A stretch of 7,414 bases of DNA from Clostridiaceae bacterium (lineage in GTDB: Bacteria; Bacillota_A; Clostridia; Acetivibrionales; Acetivibrionaceae). The DNA lies in contig JAAZCB010001211.1 of NCBI GenBank assembly GCA_012513545.1, forward strand, positions 1 to 7,414. Reading direction: 5' to 3'. The notes under the pieces were generated by a model, which ran no database searches, was not told the origin of the DNA, and saw nothing but the letters and a program-made list of their open reading frames with translations. A program made the translations under genes and the position numbers. Numbering within the stretch: position 1 is the first letter of the stretch; each line of letters begins with the position of its first letter. Of this stretch, positions 1 to 6,296 are shown piece by piece.

Positions 1-1808
1 ATTTCAACAGGAATGCCGGAAACGGCTATAATAACCGTTATGAGTCCGAAGAGGACAAATATAGTTTTGATATCCTGGTTGAATACATAAAAAATCACTT
101 CAATGATATATTGAAGACAAACCTGTATGAAATGAATCTTTCAAGGGATGAGTTTGCAAAACGCATGCAGAACAAAAGCCAGCTCAGAAAGTCTTTAAAG
201 AACTGTACATATGGTGATATTAATGCGAAAAATTACATTAAGGATTTTATAAGAGATATTCTTTTAAAGTTTTATAGGATTGATGAAAATAACATAAACA
301 AGGTGATGAACTTCGATAATCCGCGCGAACTATCAATTCAGGATAAATTTGATATACTTCTGTATGTTTATAAAAGAAGATACAGCTATAAGGCTCTTGA
401 AAGACTTATTGCCGATAACGGGCTGGATAAACCGAAGCTTGATGAGGACGGACAAACTATATATGTTATTAATCCTGACGAGATTGAAAGGATTTATATA
501 ATGGATGTAAAGGTAATAAGAAAGTTTGAAGACAAGCTGAACGTAGTAGTACAGAGGATATATCAGCGTTACAAGGGCTATGGCGTTATAGATGAGATAA
601 GGGATATGAAAATTGATGGCGTATCCGGGGGTGTGTCGGGAATTCCGACAACTTTTTTCCAGGAAGTGGATTTCAATAACGAGACATTGTCATCTCTTCC
701 TACCTCCTATGACAGTGTATGGATATTCTTCAAGGGCAAGACAATACACCTGCCTTTTTTGAGCTTTGGTTCGGAGCAGGAGCTTATAAGGGTTTGTAAG
801 AACATATACCGTTACAACAATCCAGGACAGCTGTCTGAGTCCAATGGCTACAAGGTGAATGAAATGAAGGATGGTTCAAGGGTAGTTGTCGCAAGGCCGC
901 CATTTTCTGAAAGTTGGGTTTTCTTTGTCCGTAAGTTTGACAGTATTGACAGGGTTAACCCTGAAGATTTAATCACCGACAGAAATAGCCGGCTGCCGAT
1001 AGAGCTTATTAAATGGCTTGTTAAAGGCTGCAGAATAACTGCTATTACAGGGTCTCAGGGTACGGGAAAGACAACACTATTAATGTCGGTAATAAGGTTT
1101 ATTAACCCTACATTTACACTGCGTATACAGGAAATGGCATTCGAGCTGCACCTTAGAAATCTGTACCCGAAGAGAAATATACTGACCTTCAGGGAGACCG
1201 GCACCATATCGGGGCAGGAAGGGCTAGACCTTCAGAAAAAAACCGACGGTACTGTAAATATATTAGGAGAGGTTGCTACCGCTCCTGTTGCCTCATGGAT
1301 GATACAGATGGCACAGGTTGCATCACTGTTTACCATGTTTACCCACCATGCAAAGACCTCGGAAGACCTTGTCCTGGCTCTTCGCAACTGTCTTTTGCAG
1401 ACAGGGGTTTTCAGCAATGAAAAAGTTGCTGAAAAGCAGGTTGCCGATGTTGTTAACTTTGATATCCATTTAAATAAGGATATAAGCGGACACCGGTATA
1501 TTGAAAGGATCTCGGAGATCGTACCTCTGGATCAGACGGTAAAATATCCTGAGAGTTATAAGGCAGCTTTAACCCATGAAGAGAAGCTGGACAGCTTTCT
1601 CGATACAATGAAGGAGTATTATGAAAGGATGACCGATAGAAAGATTTTTGAGGTCAGAGACATAATAGTATGGGAAAACGGAGAATACAGGGCTAGAGAG
1701 CCTTTGAGCATAAGCTGTTTTAATGAGATGGCAAGGCATATGAATGAGGAAGAGCAAAAGGAATTTGCCTGTTTCTTTAAAAAGAACTGGGAGGCAGCTT
1801 ATGAATGA
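1..1808 (+). CDS. CpaF/TadA-like secretion ATPase of a Tad-type system, 5' partial
   Basis: This is a hexameric motor-type ATPase of the type II/IV secretion superfamily, expected to act in the cytoplasm beneath the membrane platform encoded next. The frame stays open from base 3, with no stop before the TTG at 111. No ribosome-binding site precedes that TTG and no in-frame ATG lies upstream of it, so the gene almost certainly begins outside the window. Numbering from the TTG: an all-helical N-terminal part (1-110), a VirB11-like N-terminal domain (about 120-300, ending in RVVVARPPFSESWVFFVRKF), Walker A GSQGTGKT (314-321), an Asp-box-like stretch RIQEMAFEL (338-346), Walker B-like NILGEV with Glu387, and a His box FTHHAKT with His412-His413. 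About 100 residues follow ISEIVP (467 on). The Arg that usually follows GE in CpaF proteins is Ala here. The stop codon overlaps the next gene by 8 bases. Membership of the ATPase superfamily is secure; assignment to the Tad branch rests on context and overall resemblance. Confidence 0.9.
   Translation, partial: FNRNAGNGYNNRYESEEDKYSFDILVEYIKNHFNDILKTNLYEMNLSRDEFAKRMQNKSQLRKSLKNCTYGDINAKNYIKDFIRDILLKFYRIDENNINKVMNFDNPRELSIQDKFDILLYVYKRRYSYKALERLIADNGLDKPKLDEDGQTIYVINPDEIERIYIMDVKVIRKFEDKLNVVVQRIYQRYKGYGVIDEIRDMKIDGVSGGVSGIPTTFFQEVDFNNETLSSLPTSYDSVWIFFKGKTIHLPFLSFGSEQELIRVCKNIYRYNNPGQLSESNGYKVNEMKDGSRVVVARPPFSESWVFFVRKFDSIDRVNPEDLITDRNSRLPIELIKWLVKGCRITAITGSQGTGKTTLLMSVIRFINPTFTLRIQEMAFELHLRNLYPKRNILTFRETGTISGQEGLDLQKKTDGTVNILGEVATAPVASWMIQMAQVASLFTMFTHHAKTSEDLVLALRNCLLQTGVFSNEKVAEKQVADVVNFDIHLNKDISGHRYIERISEIVPLDQTVKYPESYKAALTHEEKLDSFLDTMKEYYERMTDRKIFEVRDIIVWENGEYRAREPLSISCFNEMARHMNEEEQKEFACFFKKNWEAAYE
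1789..1794 (+). promoter_or_regulatory. Ribosome-binding site fixing the start of the platform gene at 1801
   Basis: GGGAGG lies 6 bases before ATG 1801, inside the end of the ATPase gene. The longer frame starting at ATG 1744 would add 19 charged residues (MRKSKRNLPV...) in front of the first membrane segment and has no comparable site. The start at 1801 is therefore preferred. It makes the ATGAATGA overlap expected of translational coupling with the ATPase. Confidence 0.75.
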
Positions 1809-3807
1809 CAAAACGATTATAGTAATTCTTTCAGGACTCCTTCTTATTGCTGTAATAATACTTGTCGCTGCTATAATGATTGCTGTTAAGACTAAGGAAG
1901 GAAACAATGTTAAGGTTCGGATGAAGAGCAGGAATGATTTTTTATACAGGTCATACCTTTTCTTCAGCAAGTTCATACTTACAAAAAAGTATATAGGCAG
2001 GATCAGAAAAAGGGTTGAAATGCTGGAACTGTCAGATGCCTGGACAATTGGCAGGAATACAATGAAATTTGCCTATTTTTCTCTTTCCGCTTCATTTTTG
2101 ATGTTTATAGTCCTTGTCATTATAGATATGAGCTTTTATTTCCTGATAATTTCCATCCTGACTATATACATAGTACATAACCAGATCCTTAAAATTTTAG
2201 TTGACAGGATAGAAAACAAGTTATTGCTCCAGTTTGAGAAATTTCTAGGGGATGTACGCCACCATTTCCATGAGCATGGGATGATTGATGAGGCTATATA
2301 CGACTGCATAGAAGAATGTGATTATGAAATTTCGCTTCATGCAAACAGGATGTATGAAATTCTTACTTCAACCGACATAGAGGGGGAAATAGATAAATAT
2401 TATGATATGGCTCCAAATAAGTTTTTCAAGACTTTCCTGGCTTTGTGCCATACTGTATATAAGTTTGGAGACAAGATAGTTGATGACAAATCAATGTTTC
2501 TGTCAAATCTCAACTACCTTAAACAGGAGATAAACTATGAGGTTTTAAAAAGGGAACGGTTGAATTATCTGTTTAAAAGCCTGTCCTTAATTGCCATAGC
2601 ACCTATCTTTACCATAAAGCTCATTGAAAAATGGGCGGTATACAACCTGCCGGAACTAAAGGTTTATTACGAAGGAGCTTATGGCTTTGTTGTACAGGTA
2701 GCGTTGTTCATAATTGTAATACTTTGTTACCAGTTAATTGGCAGAATGCAGAGCAACACTGAGAACAATCCTCTGGTTAGTGGGATTGAAGGGAAAATAC
2801 TAAGAATCAGGTTCATTTCTGATTTTGTTGATAAAATGATAGAAAAGAACTATACAAAGTCTGTTAAATTATCCGACCTGCTAAAGAATACAGGTACACA
2901 AATCGGTGTAAAGCAATTTCACCTAAAAAGCATTTGTTATTTTCTGCTGGGCTTTATGGTTGCGTTTGTCGTCTTTTTGAATGTGCACCTAATTACGAGG
3001 CACAACATCCTGTACAATTACAACACGGTTGTTATGGATGAAGTTGAACAAAAAGCGGCTGAAGAGTTGATAAAATTTGACAGGAAATATATTTTGATGT
3101 TCAAAGGCCGGAACCTTACTTACCAGGAGGTGGAGAAAGAAGTTCTGAAAGCCTCTGAGATTAAGGATAAGCAGGTTCTAAGCACAACTGTCAAAAGAAT
3201 TCTCGATAAGCTTAAGGTATATAACAGCCACTATTTTAAGTGGTGGGAACTTATATTTTGCATATTATTGGGTGTTTTGTTTTTTAACATTCCCTACTGG
3301 ATGCTGCTTTTTAGGAAAAAGGTGCTTCAGATGGGAATGGAAGACGAGGTTATGCAGTTTCATACCATAATTATGATGTTAATGTATATAGAAAGGATGT
3401 CAGTTGAAGACATACTGCAATGGATGGAAGAATTTGCAGTGGTCTTTAAGAATTCTATTCAAAAGTGCCTGAACAATTTCGAACATGGAGATTATGAGGC
3501 TTTAGAGCAGCTTAAACTCGATGAGCCCTACCTGCCTTTTACAAGGCTTGTGGAAAATCTGCAGTCTGCAGCTGATAAAATTTCTATAACACAGGCCTTT
3601 GATGAGTTAATTATAGAGAGGGGGTATTACCAGGAAAAGCGGAAACAGGACAACGAAATAATTGTAACCAAAAAGGGCATATGGGGAAAGCTGATTGCTT
3701 TCATACCTTTAGGTGCAACAATGTTCCTTTATCTGCTGCTTCCATTTGCGATGGACAGCTATAATAAACTTCTTGTTTATTCGGAACAAATTAAAAAAGC
3801 TTTATAA
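1801..3807 (+). CDS. TadB-TadC fusion-like membrane platform protein (two T2SSF-type halves)
   Basis: This 668-residue inner-membrane protein is the likely platform that couples the ATPase to pilin movement. Canonical TadB and TadC are separate proteins of about 300 residues each; here both halves appear in one chain. Approximate layout: TM1 6-29; a positive cytoplasmic stretch; TM2 90-108; TM3 110-127; a first T2SSF-like helical domain 139-256 (FLGDVRHHFHEHGMIDEAI); TM4 258-276; TM5 293-314; a cytoplasmic linker 316-376; TM6 377-398; a charged loop 399-479; TM7 480-503; a second T2SSF-like domain 504-626 (MQFHTIIMMLMYIERMSVED); TM8 629-651; a short tail. Positive charges after TM1, TM3, TM5 and TM7 place both helical domains in the cytoplasm and the 80-residue loop outside. 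The start at 1801 is chosen from its ribosome-binding site. The fold call comes from topology and weak motif similarity, so the TadB/TadC naming is less certain than its platform role. Confidence 0.78.
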   Translation: MNDKTIIVILSGLLLIAVIILVAAIMIAVKTKEGNNVKVRMKSRNDFLYRSYLFFSKFILTKKYIGRIRKRVEMLELSDAWTIGRNTMKFAYFSLSASFLMFIVLVIIDMSFYFLIISILTIYIVHNQILKILVDRIENKLLLQFEKFLGDVRHHFHEHGMIDEAIYDCIEECDYEISLHANRMYEILTSTDIEGEIDKYYDMAPNKFFKTFLALCHTVYKFGDKIVDDKSMFLSNLNYLKQEINYEVLKRERLNYLFKSLSLIAIAPIFTIKLIEKWAVYNLPELKVYYEGAYGFVVQVALFIIVILCYQLIGRMQSNTENNPLVSGIEGKILRIRFISDFVDKMIEKNYTKSVKLSDLLKNTGTQIGVKQFHLKSICYFLLGFMVAFVVFLNVHLITRHNILYNYNTVVMDEVEQKAAEELIKFDRKYILMFKGRNLTYQEVEKEVLKASEIKDKQVLSTTVKRILDKLKVYNSHYFKWWELIFCILLGVLFFNIPYWMLLFRKKVLQMGMEDEVMQFHTIIMMLMYIERMSVEDILQWMEEFAVVFKNSIQKCLNNFEHGDYEALEQLKLDEPYLPFTRLVENLQSAADKISITQAFDELIIERGYYQEKRKQDNEIIVTKKGIWGKLIAFIPLGATMFLYLLLPFAMDSYNKLLVYSEQIKKAL

Positions 3808-3810
3808 AAT

Positions 3811-3818
3811 AAAGGAGG
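3811..3818 (+). promoter_or_regulatory. Strong ribosome-binding site for the first small anchored protein
   Basis: AAAGGAGG is a near-perfect match to the 16S rRNA anti-Shine-Dalgarno sequence and lies 9 bases before ATG 3828. It is the strongest such site in the window. That would suit a gene needed in more copies than its neighbours, such as a structural pilin-like subunit (inference). Confidence 0.75.
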
Positions 3819-3827
3819 AGTTCTTTA

Positions 3828-4286
3828 ATGGAAAATTCAGTAAAGGCTATTATCATAGCAGCAAGTGTTGCTATAACAATGATTATTGTGTCAATAGGGT
3901 TCTTTATACTAAGGCAGGGGCAGGGAATTGCAACTGAATCCGCAGGGAGCATGAGTAAAATGAGGAGTGAGCTGTCCGACGCAGACAAGACAATGTATGA
4001 CGGTGTTCCTGTAAGTGGAAGCAATGTTGTAAGTGCGCTCAGAAAATACAAGGATGATTATATTGGTATTTACGTAAAAACTGGAAAGAACGGTGGAAGG
4101 TGGTATATTAAAAGTGTTTCAGAATCAAGCGGTGTAGGGGATATCAGCGGTAATTCCTCAAATGATATTGCTGACACTTTTGATGAAACCAGCGATGACT
4201 ACGTAAATCCCAACGGACAGTTTGACAGCCAATTGTTAAGAGATGCCAACGGGACTATTGTAGCAATCAAATTTACTCAGCAGTAA
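3828..4286 (+). CDS. Small membrane-anchored pilin-like protein, paralogue of the next gene (152 aa)
   Basis: The protein has a 6-residue N-terminus with one Lys, one hydrophobic segment (7-28), then Arg29 and a roughly 120-residue polar, presumably extracytoplasmic, domain. I cannot assign it to a named family. The shape (short N-terminus, single helix, soluble head) is that of a pseudopilin. However, the Gly-x4-Glu prepilin cleavage motif, and the Glu-Tyr pair typical of Flp pilins, are absent. The head carries GSNVVSALR (64-72), IYV (81-83) and a C-terminal DANGTIVAIKFTQQ (139-152), all echoed in the following gene. Between them is a Ser/Asn/Asp-rich stretch (98-130). It follows the platform gene after 20 bases with a very strong ribosome-binding site. 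It could be a pilus subunit, a minor pseudopilin or an assembly factor; context supports only a role in the Tad-like apparatus. Confidence 0.72.
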   Translation: MENSVKAIIIAASVAITMIIVSIGFFILRQGQGIATESAGSMSKMRSELSDADKTMYDGVPVSGSNVVSALRKYKDDYIGIYVKTGKNGGRWYIKSVSESSGVGDISGNSSNDIADTFDETSDDYVNPNGQFDSQLLRDANGTIVAIKFTQQ

Positions 4287-4305
4287 TACTTACGGGTGAT
4301 ATGAA

Positions 4306-4743
4306 ATGGGAGAAAACCTGGCAGATTTTATTCACAAGGTATCGGTGATATTTATTTTCATAGCAGCTGTTTCTGTATTCCTGCTGCTTTATAGAAATGC
4401 TTCGTCTTTGATTGAAGTTGTAAAGCTGCATATGTATGAAGATAAAGCTTTGGCGCAGGGAAGCTATGTAAATGAGGAATACGCTGCAACCGGGGCTGAA
4501 ATAATAAGTTCCATCCGCAGCGGGCTTGACGTAGATATCTATGTAGACGGAGTAAAGATTGAGAAGGTCAATAGAGAAGTAAATTCAGGACTCAGGGAGG
4601 ATATGGTCAGTAAAAGCTCAACCGTTAATACTAACGATACTGAGGCTGTTTATTCGAAAGTTCTTCCCGAGGCAATGTATGCCGTTTCGTACAACATTGA
4701 TGCGAACGGTGTTATAACGGAAGTTGTTTATACTAAAAAGTAG
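4306..4743 (+). CDS. Small membrane-anchored pilin-like protein, paralogue of the previous gene (145 aa)
   Basis: The N-terminal polar stretch (1-11) is followed by a hydrophobic helix (12-29) and then a presumably extracytoplasmic head. Like its upstream neighbour it has no prepilin-type Gly-x4-Glu site. The two proteins share an ordered set of features: a helix-like motif GAEIISSIR (63-71, against GSNVVSALR), IYV a few residues later (78-80), and a C-terminal hairpin-like DANGVITEVVYTKK starting exactly 14 residues from the end in both. This suggests an old tandem duplication. The start at ATG 4306 sits 5 bases after GGGTGAT, a partial match to the anti-Shine-Dalgarno region; another ATG at 4301 is out of frame. 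The gap to the previous gene is 19 bases. Family unnamed; a pseudopilin-like subunit of the Tad-like system is the best guess. Confidence 0.72.
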   Translation: MGENLADFIHKVSVIFIFIAAVSVFLLLYRNASSLIEVVKLHMYEDKALAQGSYVNEEYAATGAEIISSIRSGLDVDIYVDGVKIEKVNREVNSGLREDMVSKSSTVNTNDTEAVYSKVLPEAMYAVSYNIDANGVITEVVYTKK

Positions 4744-4757
4744 AAGAGGTTTTTAAT

Positions 4758-5294
4758 ATGGGGGATTCACTCAGTAAAATAGTTGCAATTTTCCTGGCAG
4801 TTCTGCTGCTGTTTATTTTTCCTATATTAAATATGTTTGAAAACCAGGATGACACCACACAGATTTTTGTCCTTACTCAAACCTGTGAGTTCGTCGATTC
4901 GGCAAGGAGTTTAGGGTATATTACACCAGCCATGTACCGTGAATTTGTGAACAAGCTGTCCGCCACAAACAATATATATGAGGTTGAAATGGAGCATTAC
5001 CACCAGAAATTTGACCCGGTTTACGATGATCCTAAGGACTCGGCGACGTTTAAAAATGATTTTAACGTAAATTATTGGGCTACCTATACAGGTGAAATTA
5101 TGGAGATGTTGTTTCCGGAGGCCTCCGCCGGAGATGACTACAAAATGTCAAAGGGAGACTATTTTAAAGTTATGGTTAAGAACAGGAACAAGACGGCAGC
5201 AACCAGGATTCAGGAAATCCTTTTCAATGCTGATCTTTCGGCAGCCAAGATTATGGTGACCTACGGAGGTATGGTAAAAGATGAAAATTACTGA
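4758..5294 (+). CDS. Membrane-anchored Tad-locus protein with a GYITPxMY motif (178 aa)
   Basis: The hydrophobic anchor (8-24) follows a 7-residue N-terminus with Lys7; the rest is presumably outside the membrane. The conspicuous block runs from Gly53 to His80: GYITPAMYREFVNKLSAT, then an alternating strand-like EVEMEHYH. From memory, a pattern of this type (G-Y-I-T/S-P-x-M-Y, then L-x-A-T-x-N/G) recurs in small anchored proteins of Firmicute Tad-like loci, but I cannot name a family. A second block, KGDYFKVMVKNRNKTAATR (132-150), resembles a strand followed by a helix. ATG 4758 has AAGAGGT about 7 bases upstream. The last 14 bases overlap the next gene, suggesting coupled translation. A minor pseudopilin or assembly factor is the likely role. 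Confidence 0.75.
   Translation: MGDSLSKIVAIFLAVLLLFIFPILNMFENQDDTTQIFVLTQTCEFVDSARSLGYITPAMYREFVNKLSATNNIYEVEMEHYHQKFDPVYDDPKDSATFKNDFNVNYWATYTGEIMEMLFPEASAGDDYKMSKGDYFKVMVKNRNKTAATRIQEILFNADLSAAKIMVTYGGMVKDENY
5265..5270 (+). promoter_or_regulatory. Ribosome-binding site for the 319-residue protein, inside the upstream gene
   Basis: GGAGGT lies 10 bases before ATG 5281 and supports that start despite the 14-base overlap with the upstream coding region. Confidence 0.65.
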
Positions 5295-6240
5295 CCTGGC
5301 AATTATATTTGTTGTCTTTACCATTCCTTTCAGCTTTATGCTTGGGATAAAGACGGATAATGTTAACTACTGCACCTATAAAAGGATTGAGCTGAACCGC
5401 ATGCTGGACACCGCTGCACAGGATGCAGCCTCAACCCTGGTGGAAGCCGGCATTGACAATAAATTTGTTATTAACAAGGAAAAGGCCGTTGAGACTTTCT
5501 TCAATTTACTGTATTTGAATTTTAATATTAATATGGACAGTATAGCTCAGAAGAGGCTGGAGGCGTATGTCCCTGTCATAGTAATTGTTGATTATGACGG
5601 GTACCATGTTCTGTCAAGTGAAACCTTCAAGGGGGCAGACGGGTACAAGCAGATAAAACAGGTATGGAAGCCCAAAAAAATGTACGCTTACAGTGATGGG
5701 ACTTATGCATATTCGTTTTCGTTGGATGATTACGTTAGAGTTTATGATACTATAGGAAAAAGCTTTGTTGAGGGAAAGCGGGCTGACCTTTCAGGCAGGG
5801 TTGGAAGCGGTATAATTCAGGATGAAGCCTTGTTTGACCAGGTCAGGAGAAGGACAATTATTGATAGTATCCGCAGGGATATAAACTTTTATATAAACAG
5901 GCACAATGAGATTGCAAGGCAATATGCAATAACGTACCACTTTACCTTGCCGGTAATAGATAATGAAGACTGGTACAGAACTGTTGACGATGTTGGAATG
6001 CTGGTTTTTTTCCAAGGCTTGCCGGTAGGCCTGGGGAAGGAAAGGTTTAACAGCTTCGCACTGGGCGGAGCAAGGATTGTAAAGGGGCAAAAGTACTATA
6101 TTGACACTGATGCTGACAATATTAAGCGGTACCATAAAGACGTGAATTGCCCGCTTCTTGGCTCTAAGGATGAAATATTGAGCAGTAAAGGTGAGTGTGC
6201 CGGTAAGGGATATTTGCCCTGCCGTGAATGCAGGCCTTAA
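5281..6240 (+). CDS. Membrane-anchored Tad-locus protein with a C-terminal Cys/His (Ada-like) tail (319 aa)
   Basis: A single N-terminal hydrophobic segment (6-23) is followed by a long presumably extracytoplasmic region. Directly after the anchor comes a helical stretch, RIELNRMLDTAAQDAASTLV, that resembles the stalk helix of TadE/TadG-type pseudopilins. A middle part rich in aromatic residues and strands (about 95-155) precedes a helical segment (185-220) and a final domain. The last 36 residues carry His285, Cys290, Cys306, Cys314 and Cys317, ending GYLPCRECRP. The H-x4-C ... GYxPCxxCxP pattern resembles the zinc-binding fold of the Ada N-terminal domain and similar small C-terminal domains. 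Metal binding is inferred, and disulphides are possible if the tail is outside the cell. No Gly-x4-Glu prepilin site is seen. The gene overlaps its upstream neighbour by 14 bases, and a 56-base spacer, the longest in the window, follows it. Exact function unknown. Confidence 0.75.
   Translation: MKITDLAIIFVVFTIPFSFMLGIKTDNVNYCTYKRIELNRMLDTAAQDAASTLVEAGIDNKFVINKEKAVETFFNLLYLNFNINMDSIAQKRLEAYVPVIVIVDYDGYHVLSSETFKGADGYKQIKQVWKPKKMYAYSDGTYAYSFSLDDYVRVYDTIGKSFVEGKRADLSGRVGSGIIQDEALFDQVRRRTIIDSIRRDINFYINRHNEIARQYAITYHFTLPVIDNEDWYRTVDDVGMLVFFQGLPVGLGKERFNSFALGGARIVKGQKYYIDTDADNIKRYHKDVNCPLLGSKDEILSSKGECAGKGYLPCRECRP
6130..6237 (+). other. Ada-like metal-binding motif in the 319-residue protein
   Basis: Residues 284-319 read Tyr-His-x4-Cys ... 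Cys306 ... GYLPCRECRP. His285, Cys290, Cys314 and Cys317 form a plausible four-ligand set, with Cys306 extra. The spacing is like the FHxxxC ... GYxPCxxCxP modules related to the Ada zinc domain. The motif is directly visible; zinc binding is inferred. Confidence 0.55.
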
Positions 6241-6296
6241 TATGAAACAAAGGTATAACTTGTTTTAAAAATAATTTTTATTGGTTGGGTGATATT
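6241..6296. other. AT-rich spacer with small inverted repeats
   Basis: This is the longest intergenic gap. It holds AAACAA (6245-6250) opposite TTGTTT (6260-6265), which would make a weak 6-bp stem with a 9-base loop. It also holds a perfect AT-only inverted repeat, TAAAAAT-A-ATTTTTA (6266-6280). Neither is GC-rich enough for a convincing Rho-independent terminator. TATAAC at 6254-6259 could pass for a -10 box, but no -35 box lies at the right distance. I see nothing here that clearly breaks the operon. Confidence 0.35.
6287..6293 (+). promoter_or_regulatory. Ribosome-binding site pointing to the TTG start at 6297
   Basis: GGGTGAT recurs here as it does before the gene starting at 4306. It favours TTG 6297 (MFEFLRRNNKG...) over TTG 6285, which has only AT-rich sequence upstream and would itself overlap this site. 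No in-frame ATG is available nearby. Confidence 0.5.

Noticed and set aside
1744..1800. Upstream start for the platform gene adding 19 residues
   Set aside because: No ribosome-binding site fits it, and it would add a basic leader before an N-out first membrane segment. ATG 1801 has GGGAGG at good spacing.
1569..1976. Open frame on the - strand, 135 codons, with hydrophobic stretches
   Set aside because: It lies antisense across the end of the ATPase and the start of the platform gene. Its hydrophobicity mirrors the coding strand, and it has no family resemblance.
3713..3937. Short + strand frame spanning the end of the platform gene and the start of the next gene
   Set aside because: It is out of frame with two supported genes, it ignores the strong ribosome-binding site at 3811, and its product is Cys-rich and unlike any known protein.
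5116..5127. Perfect GC-rich palindrome CGGAGGCCTCCG inside the 178-residue gene
   Set aside because: It stands out in AT-rich DNA, but it is a single short palindrome encoding part of a normal protein stretch. It has no second copy, no T-run and no other sign of a site.
5791..6135. Open frame on the - strand, 114 codons
   Set aside because: It is fully inside the well-supported 319-residue gene, with no recognisable motif. The other - strand frames (1232-1417, 3791-4051, 6689-6931, 7056-7292) were rejected for the same reason.
6254..6259. TATAAC as a promoter -10 box for the TadE-like gene
   Set aside because: The nearest -35-like TTGCCC (6214-6219) is 34 bases upstream, double the normal spacing; such AT-rich hexamers are common by chance here.
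6245..6280. Possible terminator between the 319-residue gene and the TadE-like gene
   Set aside because: The stem is only 6 A/T-rich pairs with one G:C, and the following repeat is AT-only, so stability is too low for a confident Rho-independent terminator.
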